From: Tritrichomonas musculus
Lineage: Eukaryota; Parabasalia; Tritrichomonadida; Tritrichomonadidae
DNA: 64,000 nt
Assembly: GCA_039105265.1 (NCBI GenBank)
Contig: JAPFFF010000035.1
Span: 62,001-126,000 of the forward strand
Direction: 5' to 3'
Position 1 is the first letter of the stretch. Each line of letters opens with the position of its first letter. This document shows, piece by piece, positions 20,001 through 29,243 of this stretch. Under the pieces are notes generated by a model that worked only from the letters and a program-made list of their open reading frames with translations, was not told the origin of the DNA and made no database searches. Position numbers and translations under genes: made by a program.

Positions 20001-22789
20001 GAAATATATGGAAGAAAATCATGATCAATAAGAATGGCTGTTGGATTTAGTTTCAGATGAACAAATGAATTACAATGTAAATAATTAATTCCTTGATAAA
20101 TTCTGTTCATTGTTAAAAATGAATATGTTTGTGATATTGGATTAATATTTTGTAAAATTAAGTCGTTTAAATTACCATTACTCATGAATTCATAAATAAA
20201 ACCATATAAACTATCATATGCATTTACAATACCATAAAATCTAGTAAGACATCTATGAGAATATTTGGAACAAAAATCTATTTCGTTATAAGAAGTTTCT
20301 CTTGGATAATTTGGAACTTTCAATATAAAGATGTATAAAGATTCTCTATGCATAACTAAATAATAATATTCTGTCTTACCTTTGTGAACCGATCTCAATT
20401 TAATAAATTCATTTTCATCGAAATAATGAATATTTGGCTTATTATTATTATTATTCATTTGGCAACTATTAATAAAAGAGCTCATATCTTTTTTATCAAA
20501 TAATGAACTGACAAATTGCTTTTGAAGTATTTGGCTATCATCGTTATAAAATTTTGGATCAAAAATAAAAAAAGATGGATCTTTAAAAAAATAAGATGGA
20601 TAATAATACCTTCTGATTAAGTATGTAGCAATTGGATCTATAGTTGCTTTGAAAAATGAATTTTTAATAAGTGATAAACTTGAAAAAATAAAAAATGATC
20701 TAATTTCATCATTTATGTCTTGATTATTATTATCTGATAAATTAATTATTGAAGCTTTTGTTAGATTGATTATTTTGATAATTAAATCCTTATAAATTGA
20801 TTCAATAATAAAAAATTTTCCTTCTGTACAAATAACAACATCAACTACATGATTTGAATATATTTTATCTTTATGATCACTATTTTTTGAAAAAATTGAA
20901 TTCGTAATTAATTGAATTACCATGAATTTGAATTCTTTCAAGGTGTTATACAAATAAGATTCAATTAATCTCTCAGATATTTCCATCTTTTTATAATAAA
21001 ATTCTGATAATGAAAGAAATAGAAAATTAAATTTTGAATAGATTTTTTTGAACATAGGAATTTGAATACTGTCTAATTCTGTTCGAAACTCAGGGAAAAA
21101 ATCAAGTTCTATAAATTTAAATTCCATATTTTCTTTATTTTGTTGAATTAAATCACAATAATATTGAGCTGGCTGATATTCTTTTGCAGCAAGTTGAAAA
21201 AAATGAAATGCTTTACTATTGTCTTTGACAAAGTATTTTCCATTATAATTCATAAGACCAAGATAATACTGTGCCATTGCAAAATCCTGATTAGCTGCTA
21301 GGGTAAAAAATAGAAAAGCTTTATAACCATCAAAAGGAATAATGCTTCCATTGTAATACATTAATCCTAAATTATATTGTGATAAAGGATTCTGAGATTT
21401 AGACAAAAAGAGCAAAGTATCTTGAAACAAATCTTTCTCCATTTTTGAGTAAAAATTGATAAAAAAGTAAGAAATAAGTTCTTCAATATTAGGTCGTTCT
21501 TCAGGGTTAAATTTTGTACTTTTTTGGCATATTTCTTTGATTTCAATTATTTCATCGGGAATATCATTGAAATTGAATTTATCGGAGATAATTTCTGGAT
21601 TCTTCTCCATTAATATATAATAAATCATTATTCCTAATGAATAAATATCAGATGCGTATTTATAATGCTTTTCTCTAGCTTCAGGAGCAGTAAAGAAATG
21701 ATCAATGGATGATTCATAATCAATACAATCTGATTTCATCATTCTATCGAAATCAATAAGAACAACAGTTTGATTTTTATCAATCATGACATTATTTGGT
21801 TTTAAATCACGATATATATAATTATGGCAATGAAGGTATTCAATAATAAACATGATCTGAATGATGATCTTCATTTTTTCAGTTATTGTTAATTTGATTC
21901 TATCTTTATAATAAAAAGAAGGATCAATTAATGACAATAATGTATCTCCATTTATAAATTCGATAATAACAATTTTTTGTTGATTATAATTAAAAATGCC
22001 ATAAAATTTTGGTAAAAATGGATGAGAAATGTTCGATAAATTCTCAATCTCTCTCATTTGAAATTCAAAATTTTCTTCATCAATAGTATAAATACTTTTA
22101 CCAGCCAAAAATTGCTCATTTTCTATGTCATATATCAATTTAACTTCTGAAGAAGAACCGATACCAATGTTTTGTAATATAATATATTTATCTTCATCAA
22201 AATTTTCAAATTTGAAAGAACTTTGACTATTGATAGAAAACTTTTTGATTCGATTTTGAAGTGTTTTATAATAACTTTTCTTTAAAAGATAAAATAGTAA
22301 ACTTTTTTTGATTATTGACCAAAAATAAGATATTGATTTGGATCCTCTGACTATGATCTCTAAATTGTTATATGCTTCATTGAAAAAAAATTCGTTTTCT
22401 TTACTTTCATCGTAAACATTCTTGATATTTTGTTGAAAAACATGTTGTACATTTGATAGATACAAAAGTTTCGCATTTATTTCTGTGGTGAAATACTCAT
22501 TAAGAATGAATAAATTAGTTTCTGAAATAATTAATAATATCTGCTCGAAACAAAGAATAACATATAGAGAATTTGGTGTTTGGTTCCCATTAATATATTT
22601 ATCGATAATTATATAATGGGTTTCTCCTATTTTTCGTTTGATTTGTTCATTTATTTGTGGAGTAATATCAGAAATTGATTGAATTAAATAAAAAGAAAAG
22701 CTATAAAAACTCTTGGCAAAAGTATTGGGTCGAAATATAATATCTTTCTTTATTAAATGCTGTATAAAATCACCGAAACAACTTAGCAT
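17078..22789 (-). CDS. kinase-Sel1-pseudokinase-BspA-LRR chimera, 1903 aa
   Basis: Domains in order: a helical N-terminus (1-195); a TKL-like kinase (about 201-445) with loop GIGSSSEV, lysine AGKS near 231, catalytic loop YRDLKPNN (Asp 328) and DFD instead of DFG (346-348); Sel1 repeats (about 468-545); an unclassified helical region; a second kinase-like domain (about 795-1040) whose HRD is HLKLNP and whose DFG is DID, so it should be a pseudokinase; then about 32 BspA-type LRRs of 23 residues (about 1145-1895; SSAFKGCTSLKKIEIPSSV). There is no signal peptide or membrane helix. An enzyme kinase, a dead kinase and a long recognition array in one chain suggest a sensor or scaffold kinase. The start is the ATG at 22789. 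The repeats create long antisense frames that are not genes. Confidence 0.87.
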   Translation of the reverse strand: MLSCFGDFIQHLIKKDIIFRPNTFAKSFYSFSFYLIQSISDITPQINEQIKRKIGETHYIIIDKYINGNQTPNSLYVILCFEQILLIISETNLFILNEYFTTEINAKLLYLSNVQHVFQQNIKNVYDESKENEFFFNEAYNNLEIIVRGSKSISYFWSIIKKSLLFYLLKKSYYKTLQNRIKKFSINSQSSFKFENFDEDKYIILQNIGIGSSSEVKLIYDIENEQFLAGKSIYTIDEENFEFQMREIENLSNISHPFLPKFYGIFNYNQQKIVIIEFINGDTLLSLIDPSFYYKDRIKLTITEKMKIIIQIMFIIEYLHCHNYIYRDLKPNNVMIDKNQTVVLIDFDRMMKSDCIDYESSIDHFFTAPEAREKHYKYASDIYSLGIMIYYILMEKNPEIISDKFNFNDIPDEIIEIKEICQKSTKFNPEERPNIEELISYFFINFYSKMEKDLFQDTLLFLSKSQNPLSQYNLGLMYYNGSIIPFDGYKAFLFFTLAANQDFAMAQYYLGLMNYNGKYFVKDNSKAFHFFQLAAKEYQPAQYYCDLIQQNKENMEFKFIELDFFPEFRTELDSIQIPMFKKIYSKFNFLFLSLSEFYYKKMEISERLIESYLYNTLKEFKFMVIQLITNSIFSKNSDHKDKIYSNHVVDVVICTEGKFFIIESIYKDLIIKIINLTKASIINLSDNNNQDINDEIRSFFIFSSLSLIKNSFFKATIDPIATYLIRRYYYPSYFFKDPSFFIFDPKFYNDDSQILQKQFVSSLFDKKDMSSFINSCQMNNNNNKPNIHYFDENEFIKLRSVHKGKTEYYYLVMHRESLYIFILKVPNYPRETSYNEIDFCSKYSHRCLTRFYGIVNAYDSLYGFIYEFMSNGNLNDLILQNINPISQTYSFLTMNRIYQGINYLHCNSFVHLKLNPTAILIDHDFLPYISDIDSIKMIDGGISIDDSFQNRTYEELLYISPEQYEKKYITFSSNIYSFGRIIYLLFEKNNFFDYDSMESFPEMFHQNDPIVNSSQKIQMLYQLCIKYENEERIKETDIKNIIYEEANSLYYLENNNLTSDEIPIHEIIQFIYEIIHLNPVISPIITDFLFKKYSSLIQKAFQINFTNNYQSTYKISNNEVFIDKNSIKNNPQLKTISLSSFTTSICDNAFEDCSFLNQITFELPSFLTFIGSSAFKECSQLSYINIPPSVTEIGKFAFKGCSSLIRIKIPSSITKIEEHTFEKCTSLTEVLFNIPSSVKLIKESAFEKCSSLTNITFPSSVNKIESSSFKGCASLIRIYIPPSVTEIGQFAFEGCSSITQFTISSSITRIEDHTFQHCSSLIQVSFSIPSSVEYIGSSAFDGCTSLTHITIPSSVESIMSFAFYKCKSLIQISIPSSVNFIGFSAFKKCKSLNEIIIPPFVKSIGSSTFNKCTSLKEIAIPSSVTLIENCSFLDCSSLIKISIPSTVTSIGSSVFENCISLNKISIPTSLKLIECNVFRNCKSLSKITIPSSVAEIDDTAFKGCSSIKEIFVPSSVTSIGTSAFKECTSLEKISIPSSIIEIRRGAFKRCFQLKNLVFLASVTEIEESLFNECKTLKEISIPSSVKTIESSAFFKCLSLTQVIIPSSVSSIRSFAFKGCSSLKHIFIPSSVTEIQTSAFEDCTSLEDISIPSSVSEIEYGVFKGCSSLTTISIPPSITKIGDYAFTECSSLATISIPSSVTHIGSNSFKGCCLLTQIDISSSLKYIGIYAFQSCFLLNQISLPLSLIKTGWGVFKECGSLMIVSLPSSLSEIEDSFFEKCVLLEEIIIPSSIKLIGSSAFKGCTSLKKIEIPSSVVEIGTAAFKKCISLVEVLIPPSLTEIDDSVFEKCTSLAKVKIPSSITSIGNAAFKGCESLTEIEIPSSVTSIAADAFNECKLILSNKS

Positions 22790-23090
22790 TTGAACAAAAA
22801 AAAAAAAAAAAAGTAAATATTCACCTTTATTTGACCTATCGTAAAATTGTATTTTTTAAAAATTATCAATTCCAAAAACTGAATTATAACAATTCAATAG
22901 CTATATATATCCTAAAAAAAATGATAATCAAATTTTATATTAGTATCCTGTCCGTTAAGAGGATAAGATTTACTTGCTTTCTAAGCAGGCTGATTTATAT
23001 GGTGATAACAAGATTGATCCTCTTCAATTTAACTTGATTTTCTGAAAAAAGTCAAAATGCAATTGAGAAAAGAAGAATTTCTTCCAGTCC
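22790..23090. other. intergenic region
   Basis: Poly-A tract at about 22797-22812, then AT-rich DNA with a non-credible small ORF. No feature supported. Confidence 0.5.
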
Positions 23091-23840
23091 TTCCTTCGAT
23101 TAGCACTTCGGTTTTATTGAAATATCATCGTGTTTACCAGCAAACATATATATCAAAAATGCTAGATCTGTGCAAAAGTCTGTCATAAAGGCAATATAAT
23201 TATTTTAAATAAAGACAACTTTCATGTAATTTCTCCTTGTTGCTGCGGTAAGAAATGCAAATGCAAATCGATTGTAAAAAGTTTGCAAAACGAACTGCTA
23301 AATTAGAAAACAAAGAAGAAAACCTTATTCTATGTGGAACCGTAAGAATAGATTTAATGAAATTGAAAATGAACACGATGAATCAAGATTGAATATGTTC
23401 AATCAATACAACTACTCAAATGAAGAAGAAGAAAATAACAATGAAGAAGAAATAAAATCATTGAAACGCACATTTAATTCGGCTGGATTTCATTCAATAT
23501 CACAAACAATGCATAGTTGTCGAAAGTGTAAAGTAGACATCTGTCAATCATGTGCGATTTTATGTCACAAAGATCATCCACTCAAATATGAAGGTTTCAA
23601 ATCAAACCTTTCATGTCATTGCTTTGAAAAGATCGACAGTCATTGCACTTTTCGTAAACGATCTTGAATTTCATTTTATAATTTATTGTATTATGTTGAA
23701 ATATTACCCAAAATCTTGTGATTCACAATTAATTGATTAATGTGAAATCTTCAATGAAAGTTTTCTGAAGAGTGTCATGGTTGTTGCCAAATCCCTTCAG
23801 TGAACTGTCATTCATGACCAGCACTTAGTAATCATATTAA
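23091..23840 (+). pseudogene. relic with UBR-box-like zinc-finger pieces
   Basis: Short pieces in different frames share a Cys/His pattern. At about 23170-23307 one frame reads CAKVCHKGNIIILNKDNF followed by CCCGKKCKCKS and then a TAG. At 23332-23667 an ORF of 111 residues holds CRKCKVDICQSCAILCHKDH and then LSCHCFEKIDSHC. Both resemble the C-x-x-C...CH-x-x-H...C-x-C pattern of UBR-type zinc fingers from N-degron E3 ligases. The pieces are too short and too broken to be a working gene. The zinc-finger class is inferred by eye and another Cys/His finger is possible. Confidence 0.45.
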
Positions 23841-24129
23841 GTGGATAATAAATTGTATTCATTTCACATAACTTTCCAATTAGTAGACAAATATTATAAT
23901 CTGAAAATATTTTGTATGATGAATAACGACCAACTTTTGCATATCAAGATTATACAAGATGCAATTTGCGCCATGATAATATATTTCATAAACATTACTA
24001 ACTTTTTAAACCAACTTGTTCTATTAAAGTTAGTCATATGATCATTTAATTTTGTAAATTAAAAAAATAAAAAAATTAAAATTATTATTATTTATTTATT
24101 TATTCGAACTTAGGTTCTAATAAAAAAAT
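23841..24129. other. intergenic region
   Basis: AT-rich, including an ATTATTATT...TTTATTTATTTATT stretch before the 3' end of the giant surface-protein gene. No gene seen. Confidence 0.5.
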
Positions 24130-27100
24130 TTAAAGTTCGTCTTTAACAACTTCAGGAGGAGCAACTTCTGCATCCTCCTCCTTATTATCATTCTCCTCCT
24201 TATTATCATCAGCAGGTAAATCACCACCATCGGTTGATTTTTCATAAGATTTCTTGCGCCTGAGGTAAATCAAGACGCCAATGATAACAGCTACAACAAC
24301 AACAACTGCAGCCACGGCTACACCTGCAATCAGTCCAGTAGAAGGAGATTTCTTCTTTCCGCCATCATTCTTATTCTCATGTTTATAAGCGAACAAAGTG
24401 AATGATGTCACACCTCCATCTTTATTAAATTTAGCATCATAAGACAAATCGTTGAATTCATCGTTAGCAGCGACGAACTTTTGAGCCCAATTGTTGCAAA
24501 TTTTCTCTACCTCTTCCTTTGAAACAGATTGCTGATCGAATTCCTTGTGAACGATAATAACTTTATCATTGGACAATGTTGTACCCAACTCCTTAGAAAG
24601 GACGCTGATTGACTTTGGAGTGTTCTTAAGTTCATCGAGAGAGTTGATATTGAGTGGATATTGCTTGACAGCGCTGAGCTTGTTGTAGTAAATCTTGAAA
24701 GTGCTTTCGGAGAAGTCGGAGTTGCGATATCCGATTGATGCACCGATTCCAATTTCGATGTTGAACAACTTCACGTTGCTTGACTCAAGTGTGCATCCTT
24801 GCTCGAGTTTGATGTTCTTTATGCTGTACTCGGCGTTTTTGGATGAATCAGCATTGATTGTAACTTGGCCAAAAATCTGGGCATCTTTGACGGTGAGTCC
24901 TTTGTTGGTCTCCAATGTGATTGGACCAGTTGGTAACAATTTGCTGATTGTCAATGATTCTTCGTCCTCTTTGGCACTGTTGAGCTTGAATGTTCCTTGA
25001 CCGGAGAATTCCATTGATTCAGAATTCTCGAGTTTCAAATTGCAGCCTTCGTTGCCGTGAATGAGGACGTTTGATGAAGCTTCGGATGTTGACACTTTAA
25101 TTTCATGGTCTTTGTCAGTGATAGTCAACTGGTAATCGATGTTCTTTGTGTTGTCGACAACGATGCTTGATGTGGATGAGTCAAGCTTGGTTTCATAACG
25201 AACAGAGTCTTTGGCGCCTTCGATCTTCGAAGTGTTGATCAAGACATAGTCTTTATTTCCGTCGTTGGTCTCTGTAATTGAATCAATTGGAACGGTGTTC
25301 TTTTCGATCTCTGGAGGATGCAACTCTTCGACGACGATGAGAGTTGCTTCTGGTGTTGGTGTACTAGCTGGAATAACTGTTTCAGGTGCTGGCACTTTTG
25401 TTGGTGGATTTTCGGTTACTTTTGAAGGTGTTCGCTCAGGAATAGGTGAGTTAGATGGCTTATACAATGGATAGAGAATTGAGTCTGTATATTCCTTTCC
25501 TGGTGGTGGAGGATTAAGTTCTAAAGCTACTTCATTACTTTCCCTGTATTCTTTGATTAAGAACTCGTCAAGGCTAAGTGATTTGGCTGGTGTTTCACCA
25601 TCTTTAGCTACAATGAAGATGCCTTTATTGTCAGAAGAAACAACGGCCTTGTAGTTGCTTGCTTGTTCTCCAACAAGAGTGATACGCGAAATTGCTTGAG
25701 TGTTTCCAATCAATAAAAGAGTAGCTTCGCTCAGAGCATTCGATATTGATACAACAATCGATGTTGGGTTGAAGACAGTGCTTTCTCCGATCACTTGAAT
25801 GGCTGGATGGCTGTTGCCCGTAAAGTTGACGACAACGGTGCCTGTAACCTGGCAATCCATGAGAGTAGGATATGAACGAATCACTTGGAGGTTGTTAATC
25901 TTCAGGCCTTTGATGACTGGATTAGCGTCATAAACATAGGCGTTTTCACTCTTGCAGTTTTTCATGCTGACAATCGTGTCCGTCCTGAAGTTGAGAGTAT
26001 CGAATGAGACTTGGCTGTTTGCAGATGACCAGTCGACGGTTTTGTTTCCAATGACATCAGTGGAGATGCCTGACACTTCTTCGCCTTCGATGGCGACAAA
26101 CTTGGCTTGATTCACGTTAACGAGCCTAATCTTTGGGAACAAATTGGCCGATGCCTTGATTGTGACATAACCATAGTCCTGGACAAAGATTGAGGCAAAG
26201 TCACTATCAGATGATGGAAAGTTAAGAACAGCTGTGGTGAACTTAGAACCTTCAGTTGGTTGAACTCTGATTCGTGCATCCTTGTTTGTTGTAGTGAATG
26301 TGTAAGATTCGTACAATGCGTTTGTCACAAACAACGGGTAATTGTATTCCTCGGTGTACTTGTATGATCCGTGGTCTGTGAAGTCGTTGATTGACTCGTT
26401 GAATACTTTCTCTTCAGTAGCTTGAGCAACGTCCTTTGACGATTGATCGCCAATTATGTTTGGCAACTGATACTGGTTATTGTTGGCTGTAAACCTGCTT
26501 AGGAAAAGATTACTTATCAAGTACCTCTTTGGGAATATTTCCTGGTTAAAGTACTGCTCGGGATACAACTCGGAGCCAGCGATTGTGAAAGTGGATGCAA
26601 GATTGTTTTTGGAGCTCATTGGTTGGATGAAAATTTCTCTCACTCTAGAGTTGATTGAAGGAGCATATTCAACTTTGATATTTTTGTTTGTGTAGAAGAT
26701 GTACTTCTGGTTAGAAAAGGCATCGCTTGGAAATACTTGACCTGAGATATTGATATCATAGTTCAAATCGTAGAGTTTAACAATCCTATTTCCTGATGAA
26801 ACGTAGTTCTTCATCTCTTGCAGATCATTAATGAGAGTGCACTCTAGATTGCTAACAACATCCTTGTAGCACAAGTTCATTGAAGTCTGGTGTGGTATTG
26901 CCATTAAGCATCCACTTGTGCCGCTGAAGTATATGCTGAAGTAGTAGATGGTATCGGTTGTTATGACTTCCTTTTGGTAATCGAAGTCAATATAAGCGCC
27001 ACTGAAGACGAGGACCTTGTTAGACCTTCCTTTGAAGTTGGGAAGAGCTGTCAAGGTCAACTTAAGAGACTTGGGCTGAATAGTTGTTGCCAATGAACCG

Positions 27101-29229
27101 CAGACGAGGTTGCCTGTTGGATTGCACAGGACTGAGATGTCTGTCTTGCTTGGATTTGTTATCTCGAGGCTTGTTCTTGTACCAACAATGATCTTTCCAT
27201 CGATTGCAGAGCCTTGAATGAAAAAGCGTGGGAATGATAGCTCAAGGTCTGATGTGAGAGTTATTTCTTCGACTACGTTGATTGTCGCCTTTGCCACGGT
27301 TTTGTTTGGGTTGAAGTTGTTGTACTCGCCAGGACCAAACTTCTTGTCATCGGCGATGTCCTCAGGACACTTTGACTTGTCTGTAGAGTAGAAGCAGGCG
27401 ATGTCCTGTATTGTGTTATCGAAGAACTCGATGTTGTACTCAATGACCTGCTTGGTTTTCTCGATAACAACCTGGACGTGAAGCTTGTGAGGAGCAGTGC
27501 ACAAGAGAGCGGAGGCAGCGGAGAGTTTCACAATGAGGCATGATGAAAGGCAGGCAATTGATTGATCGATATTGAGGGTTATTGCATCAAAAATTAAGTT
27601 CTCACCGTCATCGCGAGTCATCTTCACCTTGATATCGTCAACTGTTAAAGAGCTGAAGCCGCTGAATGTGAGTGAAAAAGACTCTGGAACACGAGCAGCT
27701 GGGAATGGACCGGGTGCAGGCCAAGCAATGAATGGAACATCTGGGTGGTCGGTGGTAATTGCTCTGTTGTGAGAAACGCGGAATACGCCGCTTTCGTCGG
27801 TTTCTGAAAAGTATGGTTTACCACCAATGTAGGTAGGTTTTTTAGAAAGTGGATAGAATCCGACTCCGATTGTTTTGAGATATGGGTACAAAAACCACCT
27901 ACGATGGCCAAGTTCCTTTTCGTTGTTTATTCCCATGTCGTCCATGAAGCCGTCGATCATCTTAAGCGGTGGAAATTGTACATCGCTTTGTGCGATATTA
28001 GATTGAGCAAGGGTGGCCCTCATTTCCTCCCAAACGGCTGGCCATTGTCCACACTTTGTCCTATAGTTGTTGTCAAGGATATGGGACAACTCTCCTTTGC
28101 GAGAGAGATATTGTGCCGTATAGTAGCAAACTTGATTAAGAGTGGCGTTGTTGGTGACGTCGTTAGGGACGCCAGCAAGCTCACGGTAGTAGTTGAGGAG
28201 GCGCAATACATCGGTGATAGCCTCGGGCTGTAAATTGTAATCTTTGCAAGATTGGGCGTTTCCAGCGTTCAGGCCATCCCCACATTCGACTGTGGGACAC
28301 GATCTCTGATATGTTGGAGTGATTGCTTCGTAGTAACGACGCTGGAGATCGTCTAAATCGCGGTTTTCCAATTTTTCGTTCTTGATGATAGTGTAGCCTT
28401 CGAATTCGGGCTCCGGTGTTGACTCGGCGGTTAGAACAGGGTCTGGTGTTGGGCAAGCTACTTTGCTTGCATCTAATTGCGAAATGATCGTATCGAATTT
28501 GGCAATAAAGTCGTCGGCATCCGAAATTCTGATGCTAATACCTTTGAAGCGTGAGAATATATTTGCAGATGGAACTTGGCCACCCCATTTGTCGCATTCT
28601 TCTGGATATAAATTGCAATCTATCTTTCCAAATCCATAATCACCTAATGAAATTTCTTTGGCGCTAATCTTATTGTAAAATTGGTTAATAAATGAAATAT
28701 CCTCTTCGCAGTTTGAATTGTATAACAAGAAAACAGGATACTTGTATAGTGTAAAGAATTTGTTGGTTGATTTTGGTAATAAACTTTCGATCAACGGATT
28801 ATCAAATGGAATGATACTGGCAGAATCAGTGGCAGCATTAGTAAATGGTATAGTTGAGTGGTGAATGTTATTGTTGTCATTGAATCTAGTAGCATAAGTG
28901 GTCTGATTGGGTAAATAAATTCGAAACTCTGGGTATGAGTTGACACCTTGAATATCTTTAACATGAGAGCAAAAATTGGGGGCTTGGAAATCGCATTCGG
29001 CTGAAACAAATTGCATGTTTGGCAAAAGCTTGGAGGCTTCTTCCCAATAAGCTTGTGAAGCTGGGGTATAAATACAGCTCTTTTTGTATAATCTTATAAA
29101 GAGTGGTTTTGACTTGCCAAAGAAACTGTTGTAATTAGAATTTGTGGCAGTCATCATATAATTCTTGGCGGTGCATTTTTGTGTTCTCTCACCACATGAG
29201 GTAAGGAAGATGAATATGCAAAAAAACAT
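24130..29229 (-). CDS. giant thioredoxin-like/CAP-domain surface protein, 1699 aa
   Basis: Order: short hydrophobic N-terminus MFFCIFIFLTSCG (signal peptide); two thioredoxin-like folds (about 30-110 with KPLFIRLYKKSCIYTPASQA; about 155-250 with FLLYNSNCEEDISF) that lack a CxxC motif; a CAP/SCP domain (about 335-460) with GHRRWFLYPYLKTIGVGFYP; about 1000 residues of beta-rich repeats; a Pro/Thr-rich stalk near the TPTPEATL motif; a membrane helix (GLIAGVAVAAVVVVVAVIIG) about 1630-1655; an acidic tail ending KDEL. This is a type I surface protein; the dead thioredoxin folds probably serve binding. KDEL would face the cytosol and cannot act as a luminal signal. GC content is clearly above its neighbours, suggesting strong expression or a different origin. 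The start is the ATG at 29229 with TCACAGTTTCTTTT directly upstream. Confidence 0.85.
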   Translation of the reverse strand: MFFCIFIFLTSCGERTQKCTAKNYMMTATNSNYNSFFGKSKPLFIRLYKKSCIYTPASQAYWEEASKLLPNMQFVSAECDFQAPNFCSHVKDIQGVNSYPEFRIYLPNQTTYATRFNDNNNIHHSTIPFTNAATDSASIIPFDNPLIESLLPKSTNKFFTLYKYPVFLLYNSNCEEDISFINQFYNKISAKEISLGDYGFGKIDCNLYPEECDKWGGQVPSANIFSRFKGISIRISDADDFIAKFDTIISQLDASKVACPTPDPVLTAESTPEPEFEGYTIIKNEKLENRDLDDLQRRYYEAITPTYQRSCPTVECGDGLNAGNAQSCKDYNLQPEAITDVLRLLNYYRELAGVPNDVTNNATLNQVCYYTAQYLSRKGELSHILDNNYRTKCGQWPAVWEEMRATLAQSNIAQSDVQFPPLKMIDGFMDDMGINNEKELGHRRWFLYPYLKTIGVGFYPLSKKPTYIGGKPYFSETDESGVFRVSHNRAITTDHPDVPFIAWPAPGPFPAARVPESFSLTFSGFSSLTVDDIKVKMTRDDGENLIFDAITLNIDQSIACLSSCLIVKLSAASALLCTAPHKLHVQVVIEKTKQVIEYNIEFFDNTIQDIACFYSTDKSKCPEDIADDKKFGPGEYNNFNPNKTVAKATINVVEEITLTSDLELSFPRFFIQGSAIDGKIIVGTRTSLEITNPSKTDISVLCNPTGNLVCGSLATTIQPKSLKLTLTALPNFKGRSNKVLVFSGAYIDFDYQKEVITTDTIYYFSIYFSGTSGCLMAIPHQTSMNLCYKDVVSNLECTLINDLQEMKNYVSSGNRIVKLYDLNYDINISGQVFPSDAFSNQKYIFYTNKNIKVEYAPSINSRVREIFIQPMSSKNNLASTFTIAGSELYPEQYFNQEIFPKRYLISNLFLSRFTANNNQYQLPNIIGDQSSKDVAQATEEKVFNESINDFTDHGSYKYTEEYNYPLFVTNALYESYTFTTTNKDARIRVQPTEGSKFTTAVLNFPSSDSDFASIFVQDYGYVTIKASANLFPKIRLVNVNQAKFVAIEGEEVSGISTDVIGNKTVDWSSANSQVSFDTLNFRTDTIVSMKNCKSENAYVYDANPVIKGLKINNLQVIRSYPTLMDCQVTGTVVVNFTGNSHPAIQVIGESTVFNPTSIVVSISNALSEATLLLIGNTQAISRITLVGEQASNYKAVVSSDNKGIFIVAKDGETPAKSLSLDEFLIKEYRESNEVALELNPPPPGKEYTDSILYPLYKPSNSPIPERTPSKVTENPPTKVPAPETVIPASTPTPEATLIVVEELHPPEIEKNTVPIDSITETNDGNKDYVLINTSKIEGAKDSVRYETKLDSSTSSIVVDNTKNIDYQLTITDKDHEIKVSTSEASSNVLIHGNEGCNLKLENSESMEFSGQGTFKLNSAKEDEESLTISKLLPTGPITLETNKGLTVKDAQIFGQVTINADSSKNAEYSIKNIKLEQGCTLESSNVKLFNIEIGIGASIGYRNSDFSESTFKIYYNKLSAVKQYPLNINSLDELKNTPKSISVLSKELGTTLSNDKVIIVHKEFDQQSVSKEEVEKICNNWAQKFVAANDEFNDLSYDAKFNKDGGVTSFTLFAYKHENKNDGGKKKSPSTGLIAGVAVAAVVVVVAVIIGVLIYLRRKKSYEKSTDGGDLPADDNKEENDNKEEDAEVAPPEVVKDEL

Positions 29230-29243
29230 AAAAGAAACTGTGA
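29230..29243 (-). promoter_or_regulatory. initiator-like motif of the CAP surface-protein gene
   Basis: Minus-strand TCACAGTTTCTTTT abuts the ATG at 29229; TCAC fits the trichomonad initiator. Confidence 0.4.

Noticed and set aside
23332-23740. Intact zinc-finger gene
   Set aside because: The finger pattern is spread over several frames with stops, and the 111-residue ORF holds only part of a finger.
24130-24141. C-terminal KDEL as an ER-retention signal
   Set aside because: The protein has a membrane helix before the tail, so the end faces the cytosol where the KDEL receptor cannot reach it; chance is more likely. Kept only as an oddity.
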